Positions 40,152-64,000 of a DNA stretch of 64,000 nucleotides are shown here, in pieces (position 1 is the first letter of the stretch; every line of letters starts with the position of its first letter). The notes under the pieces were generated by a model, which was not told the DNA's origin, ran no database searches, and worked only from the letters and a program-made list of their open reading frames with translations. The translations under genes were made by a program, and so were the position numbers. Origin of the DNA: Datnioides undecimradiatus (Eukaryota; Chordata; Actinopteri; Lobotiformes; Datnioididae); NCBI GenBank assembly GCA_008933995.1, contig WARS01002804.1:434001-498000 (forward strand). Reading direction: 5' to 3'.

Positions 40152-43100
40152 ACTCCCCCAAAGACCCTCAGTGCAAATTTCAGTCCTCTGTCTCGCTCCG
40201 AGCTTGCAACACGCTGCGGCCGAGTCGTTCAGTCATCCAGAAACGGGCTCGGCAACACGCCTGGACTCCTCCACCAATCTGCTCCGGTCATCCCATTAAA
40301 AACCAGTGAGGGCACTGGGCAGGAAGATGGCAGAAAGGGGTGAAATGAGGACGGCAACAACACAGAGAGGTGGTCTTTGTTCCTGATCCGCTTTCCAGAC
40401 CAGGACTGGAATTATGTTTGTTATTTTCTCAGTCCCAGCGCTCCCAGTTTCCTCCAGTTTGGACTTTTTTTTTTTTACATGTCTTCCTTTTAACTTTGTT
40501 TTTTCTGGTAAAATGACTGCAGCCTGGAATCGGACGCCACCTGTGACGTGAACACATCATCAGACGCCAGCAGCACCACGACGTGCGCGTCCCCCCCCCC
40601 CTCCGGTTAAACGTTGCATTACCTCCCTCTAACGTTCATCCTTCCGAATAAGCTCTTTGATGCCAAGCGTGGGAGGAGGAACGGAGCGGAGCTTCTTTTC
40701 ACATGAACGCACAAATGTAGAAGGGGGGGGACAGAGAACGGAGGTCATGTGACACAGCCGAGGTGACAGATTATGAAATGTGCTAGCCAAAACCTGGAGC
40801 TGGAGATCCAGATCGTGGATCAGGAGTCGAGGCTTCCCTCCATGACGTGCACGCATTTTAGTCTTTGTTATGGATGCATGCGCTCCTCCTCCTCCTCCTC
40901 CTCCTGACTGTACAGCACCGGGACACACAACACATAAAGGAACTGGCTAACCACTACAAACACTGGTTAAACACACACACACACACACACATCACCGTAT
41001 ATCCAGAAACGTCCACTTGTACCAGCCTGTAATGTCATCATGCCCCCGCCAACAAAATACAACCCCCGGCATAATCTACTGACTGACTGTGGGCCGATGC
41101 CGCGCCGCGGGACTTGAAACGCCACATTTTAAGTGTCAACCGGACAATAATCCTCCCGTAGTTGTGTTTTCTGTCAGATCTGCATCGTCGCGGTCCTTCC
41201 TGTGTTTGGTTAGACCAAAGGCAACAGCTCCATGTAGCCTGCCGACTTCTATGACTCTTGTCGACGCAGATCGTCTCCCGGAAACGCCGTTTCGCTCCGT
41301 ACGCCGCAGCTCCGCGTGTCAAAGTTGTTTGCTTTTAATATGCATCTGGGTCTATGCACCTCGCGTGAAGCGGGTCAGTTGCCATTTCATACGGTACGAC
41401 TTTGTTTTTTCAGGTTTCGAATCGTTTTTATCGTACCTCCGACTTCCAGAGCGACAGAAAGCGCCGACGCTGAAGTGACTTGATAATCTGTGAACTCAGG
41501 TCCAGATTCGCTAAGGCTGGCAGTTTCCTGATGCGTCTTCTGTTTCTTCACCTCAGCAACTGTGTTTTTTATCAAAGTCACATCGTGTTTCATTTGTTGC
41601 ACTGAGCAAACAATCAACCCCCCTCACTGCAGATCTCAGTTCGGTCCAGCTTCTCACTTCTCACTGCTCTGTCCCGAGTTTCCTCTGACCTGATGGCGAC
41701 AGTGATGTGCCTTGAACAATGACTGCAGCAGCGGCCGAACGGGTTCGTCACGCAGCATTTCGGTGTCGCATGCGCGAGTATGTTGTGGCTCTCGGCCTCT
41801 TGTTTAAGTGCAAACCCAAGAACCAGAGATGCACAGAAACACGTGGTCACGACTGGTGAAAAGAGACAATTTAGCCTGAAACCTGTCATTTTTCTGTCAG
41901 AAGTCAGTGAAAACTGTTTCCTGGAGCTCAAAGTGACGTCCTCAAACGTCAACAACCAACCCCGAACAGTCCACAATGCAAAGTCATTGAGTTTACTGTA
42001 TTGTAAGTCAGAGAAAAGCAGCTAATTGCCACATACGAGAAGCTGGAGACAGCAGATGTTTGGGTTTTCTGCTTGATAAGTGACTAAAATGACTATTTGT
42101 TTAATTTCTACTTGCTTCATTAAGTGACAGATGGTCAATTCCAGCAGCGTGCGGACGGTCGCTGATGTGTAGCAGAGCTGTGACTCTTCCTCTGAAGAGG
42201 CGTTTCAACCATAAATTTGATTGGATCTAATTGCTCAGCTGCTCTAATTCATGATTTCATGTGTTCCACAGAACAACCGTAAACATCATGTGACCTGTAT
42301 TGTTACGCCCGGGCGCTTTGATAGATTTAACGCACTTTACTTCTGCAGCATGACGATAATTAAGCATTGAGCATTTGTGCCCCTCTGAGGTCGTCTCACA
42401 CACTTTGTAGTCCGCGTTTCTGATTTGCTGACGCGTGACAGTGAGTTTGTGTGTTTGTGTGCTAAAACGCTTCGACGTCGACATCCCAGCGTTATTAAAC
42501 AGAGCTGAAGGAACAGTTTGACATTTTGGGAAGTATAAGAGCGTTACTGTCGCTTTTCTTTGCCAATAGCTTCTTCTGGTTTTTGTACAGACTAAACAAG
42601 ACAAAACGTGTTAGTTGCTGAGATGTTTGAGGTGCTGGTCGTTGGATTTTGTTACAATCCGACGGAGCCAGGTGAGGTGTTTGCTCCTGTTTCCAGTCTT
42701 CATGCTAAGCTAAGCTAACATCTGCTTGGCTGTAGCTTTATGGTGTTATATTACAGACGTGATAGAGGCAGAAAAACATACTTCTCAAACTGTTGAGCTG
42801 CTCCTTTAAAATCAAACTGAATTGAATAAAGCAAAACTTTTAGGTATTCTTTTAAATGCACGGTTAAAAACAAACCTTTTTCAGTTTGTACTCCAGTCAT
42901 TTGGATGTCAGTAGGTTGTTGGTAGGTTGCAATACACTGACGTAGACCTACGTGTAGGACCAGCAGCCGAGCTCTTTGTCTCGTTTTGTGAGTTACAAAC
43001 CGTTCATAAACCAGCGCCGTCGTTAACTTGAAGCTCATTTCATTTTCAAGGCCAAAATCTGCAACTTGTGCAAAAGTTTCCCATAACATTTCAGGAATAA

Positions 43101-43240
43101 TTCGTTTTTAGTCTTTGTTCAGATCTTGTCAAATCAAGCGATGAGGCCATGGAGCACTGAAAGAAGACATATTATTTATTATTTTTGTAATTGTTGTAAA
43201 TAACTGAACAATAAATGAATAAAACAGAAAAATAAAGTGA
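40152..43240 (+). other. Possible long 3' UTR of dnajc5g, ending at clustered AATAAA signals
   Basis: No coding exon was recognised. AATAAA hexamers occur at 43210-43215 and 43231-43236, and another at 43791-43796. Long 3' UTRs are known for DNAJC5-family genes, so the transcript could extend this far. Without transcript data this is only a reasonable guess. A probable transposon-derived element lies at 42508-42807. Confidence 0.3.
42508..42807. mobile_element. Probable teleost non-autonomous DNA element with terminal inverted repeats
   Basis: The left end AAGGAACAGTTTGACATTTT and the right end, read in reverse complement (AAAGGAGCAGCTCAACAGTT), are imperfect inverted repeats. Internal words (CTGTTTCCAGTCTTCATGCT, AAGCTAAGCTAAC, GGCTGTAGCTTTAT) match a short element I recognise as widespread in percomorph fish. 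It is non-coding and lies in the possible 3' UTR of dnajc5g. Confidence 0.65.
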
Positions 43241-43259
43241 AGCGAAATTCCTCATTGTT

Positions 43260-60738
<17,479 letters not shown>

Positions 60739-62450
60739 GACCAAACCAGAGGGAAGCTGCCGTTCGCTCCGGGAGACTTCCAGGTGTTTGTTCGTCTCCC
60801 GGGTCTCCCCGTCGACCTTCACTGACGAATTGATCGGGGCTTTGAGGCGTGTGTTTGATTTCGGTTCGAAACGTGTCCGATCGTCACATTAGTTATTCAG
60901 CTTCGGGTGCTCGGTCACTGCAGAGTTTGCAGGGATGCACCTGCAGCCTCACCAGCTCACATCGGACACGAATCACGACTGAACTGGTCCTATTTTAGTT
61001 TGTGGGACGAATCAGAGACGAGTGTTTTTGTTAGTTAAGATTTTGTTAGTTAATCTCAAGATCCAACAACAGGTTTTTTTTAAGCTTTCAAGCACATCTC
61101 AGATGAATTTGTCGCCGTTGTCATGGAAACCCATTTTAAAGGACCCCCTTGTGTCACATAACAGTGTCTGCATACCGGAGGAAACCGAGTCAGCGATCGC
61201 CTTTAAACCTCAACTCAAAACATACTTTTATTTATTTGGAGCCTTTCATGGTTTTTACAAGAGTTTTATTCGTCTTTGAACTTAATTAATTGTCTTTTTG
61301 CCAATTTAAACTGTTTCCATCTGTTTTGTTTTCAGCGCTCGTCTCCTTTAATTTCGCTGCCTGCGTGAAGCTCTTTGGATTTTAAAAAGTGATACAAAGA
61401 AAGATTATTTTTATTTTATTTCAAATAAAAATCCCAGTTATTATCTTAAATCTTAATCTATTAGATGAAATATCAAGATATTTGTGGCTATAAATCTTTT
61501 GACTGAATGAATCAAATCAGCATGAGGGTTTGTAAGTTCCACCTTTATAAATTCAGCCTGATACAGAGTGAATTTTTATTTAAATAAGTGTTTTTAATGA
61601 ACCTTATTCTCTTTTATTGTCTTTATTTCCAGCCCCTGTTGGTTTGCAAGGCACCAGAAGGACAGTCGCAGAGGTCAAACAATGCAGTGACCTCAGGATG
61701 CATCAATACTTAAATGATGAAATTAAAATTATAAAGTCTAGATGTGCAAAGTTTGCAGACACTCAGACTTGCTGCTGTAATAAATGCAAAAGGCGAGGTG
61801 TTGTAGTTTCTTTATTTAAACTGTTCCTGATCATTAATAAACTGTTTTATTTCTCTGGATGGTTGTTTGTTATGAAATCACATTAACCAGCGGTTTCATA
61901 CATGCTGTGTGAGCATACAGCAGCACATACAGGAGGTGACCCGGAGCTCCTCTGGTCATACCTGCCATATTTAAAGCGCAAAGTTTCTAAAAATGCAAAC
62001 CAAGGCGGCGTGCTGACGGCTCCTCAAACTGAAGCGGTGCGAATGTGTCAGAGGCTGTTTATAGATGTTCTTGTTGCTGCGCTGATGAACTGTAATGTTT
62101 GGAAATGTGCACAGTCTGGAGTCAGAGCAGCAGCAGCAGCAGCAGCGGCGGCAGCTCGCTGTGTGTGGAGCAGAGGGGATGTGTCAAATCATCTCCAACG
62201 AGACCACTTGCGTAAAAAGAGCGAGCTGCAGCAGCGAGCGAAGGATTCCCCTCATCCGCTCGGGAAAAGGTGGACGGCTTCGGTGCATTCATGCTGACTC
62301 AACAGCAGCGGCAACGACAACAACAACAGCGTCCTCCTCCGCGCCGTGCTCTGTGGGCCCGAGCAGCTGGAGAGTCACCGGTGATTGTTCAGACGTGGGA
62401 TGGTGACACTGATCTCATGATATCTCAGCTTTTGTTCTTCTTCTCTCCAG
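60739..62450 (+). other. trim54 3' UTR or last intron
   Basis: No recognised coding sequence. Open frames of up to 131 codons in 61617-62406 have no family resemblance, and a CAG-rich run near 62128-62150 inflates one of them. Confidence 0.4.
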
Positions 62451-63290
62451 GTCCCCGCCGCAGCCCCGAGGGGAACGCAAGAGGCCGAGACTGAAATCGT
62501 AATCCTCCTGAGGAGCAAACGTGGAGACCAGGAACCACCAGAGTCACCTTTCACTTACATCACACTGTGCTTCCTCCTGCAGTAGCCCAGATGCAGCGGG
62601 ACTGACTCGGCCAGATCTTTGCCTCCCACATTGTTGCCTTTTGTTCCTTTAAAACAAAAAAACAGTGTATTGTGTGTAAATATATCTCTCCCTGTAAAGC
62701 TCACAGGAAACGTATACCGTGGATTTTCTGTGCTGTGGGAGGAAAAGTGAAAAGATCTCGTTCGTGTGCGCCTTCTTCCCTTTTTCCCCGCGGGATTTAA
62801 AGCCCTTTATATAGCTTTCTGTCACAAAAAGGCTTCCGTAGTGGCTCGTTTTGTCCGTTTTATCGTGTTTTTACACGTTATGTGAACATTAAAACAGGAG
62901 CGGCGCGTGGATTAAAGGTCTCTTTTGTGAGTTTGCAGCTCAGAACTTTTTTATATCTCCCATCGGAGGAGATGATAAAATGCATAAATACAGTGAGGGT
63001 GATGTAAACCTGAGTGGGCAGATAAGCTTATTACTGTACTGCTGATGGTTTCTGTGTTGCAGCGTGTGTGTGTGCGCGTGTGTGTGTGTGTGCATGCACG
63101 TATGACCAGGAAACAAGCCTCCACATGCAAACTCGTCCTGACACTTCCTAAAACGATGCACTTGGTGATTTTCAGTGTTTCTTTTATTAAAATAATGATT
63201 GTGTGTCAGTCCTGTGTGTCGCTTCCCTCTGCTGCTGCTGCAAAGATGTCTCATCCATCATCAGAATAAACATGTTTGTGTTCAGCAGCT
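62451..63290 (+). other. Candidate last exon / 3' UTR of trim54
   Basis: A strong acceptor (TTCTTCTTCTCTCCAG) ends at 62450. The following sequence has ATTAAA at 62888-62893 and AATAAA at 63265-63270. It could be a spliced 3' UTR, with a donor such as the one after 60783, or a true ninth coding exon ending at TGA 62492-62494. Family genes often have a small final exon, so either model is possible. Confidence 0.4.
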
Positions 63291-64000
63291 AATTTTAATG
63301 TAAAGTCTTTGGCTTTGCTGTAATAACGACACTTTCACTGAGTGATTAAAACATAAAACCCCACAATAATAAACAGAAATACGTCTCAGCCAAAGGTTTT
63401 GAGCTGGAGCACTGGTTCCTGTGGGGCCATTGCTGTGTAATCTGGATGCAGCCGCTCAGTGATGAACGGCGTCCAGTTAAAACTCACAAAGACACTGGAA
63501 ATCACATCACTGGTGCAGGTGATGTGATGTAAACTGTGTCCCCAGCAGATGCACAGTCCATTCCTGTTATTATGTTTTTGGGTTTAATGTCCACATGGAA
63601 GGAGGTTAGACCTCAGAGGTCAAAGACACAGAGAAACACTGAAGATCCAGACGTCCGACGACTGAAATCCTTCATCTGCTTCAAATACAGAGTTAAAAAC
63701 AAGCAGCGGCTGAAAAGAGGAGCACAGAAATGTGTCTTACAGCTGATCCAGAGTCAGTTTATGAAGCCGCTGACGCACAAACACAACACTGACACATGCA
63801 CAGAGAGGAGCCAGTGACGCTGTTGACAGGAAGTTGAGTGCCATGATGGAAACATCTGAAGAAACATCAAGAACAAAGGTTTCATTGTTTGTTCACGGAG
63901 ATGTTGCATATTAATAAGCTTAAGCGTGTTAACAAGCAGCTAATGGCGTCCTGTGAACTCTGAACAGGTCTGGGCTTCACGCCGTTCTCCCCGCCGCCGG
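63291..64000. other. Region downstream of trim54
   Basis: No gene recognised. It contains the second copy of a dispersed repeat, at 63644-63762. Confidence 0.5.
63644..63762 (+). repeat. Dispersed short repeat, copy 2 (downstream of trim54)
   Basis: Inverted relative to copy 1 at 14703-14805 and longer by an internal insertion of about 17 bases. Near identity over the core implies recent dispersal or constraint. Confidence 0.85.

Noticed and set aside
39812-40309. 165-codon open frame downstream of the dnajc5g stop
   Set aside because: It begins inside the putative intron and is in a different frame from the phase-consistent extension. Composition alone can explain it.
61617-62406. Open frames of 89-131 codons downstream of trim54
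   Set aside because: No domain, partly driven by CAG and CAA runs, and overlapping a likely 3' UTR or intron.

Overview
This is a vertebrate nuclear genome window, almost certainly from a ray-finned fish and probably a percomorph. Four intron-rich protein genes with vertebrate-style exons are visible. Dinucleotide microsatellites are very frequent, introns inside cad are short, and several repeats look like common teleost non-autonomous elements. There are no bacterial, viral or CRISPR features. The species cannot be named from the sequence alone.

Layout: (1) 1-8310, minus strand: the 5' fifteen coding exons of ift172, covering the first 508 residues of an intraflagellar-transport WD40/TPR protein; the rest lies beyond base 1. 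(2) 8884-8955, minus strand: a tRNA-Ala(UGC) gene in the gap between ift172 and cad. (3) 11304-27323, plus strand: the complete cad gene in 44 coding exons, 2230 residues, encoding the trifunctional enzyme of pyrimidine synthesis. It has a CACGTG E-box just upstream of its start codon. (4) 35529-39183, plus strand: a cysteine-string-protein gene of the DNAJC5 family, dnajc5g by position, with a probable non-coding first exon near 29.0-29.16 kb. (5) 46029-60738, plus strand: trim54 (MuRF3), a muscle RING/B-box E3 ligase, with a MEF2/TATA-type element 1.75 kb upstream. The final 3 kb hold probable trim54 3'-end sequence and repeats.

Exon boundaries were set by matching reading phase across every junction and by agreement with the remembered human proteins. 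All cad junctions keep phase and give a protein within five residues of human length. The neighbours cad, dnajc5g and trim54 recall human 2p23. The human zinc transporter gene between CAD and DNAJC5G is not seen here, and ift172 lies directly beside cad.

The genes do not form one pathway. The least ordinary signals are: an in-phase 90-codon open extension behind the UGA stop of the dnajc5g gene, spanning two candidate introns; a GC-AG intron in cad; trim54 exon 3 lying between two long arrays of degenerate CACTT repeats; five trim54 splice sites abutting microsatellites; and paired copies of inverted-repeat or short interspersed elements within the window. I found no convincing new biological system.
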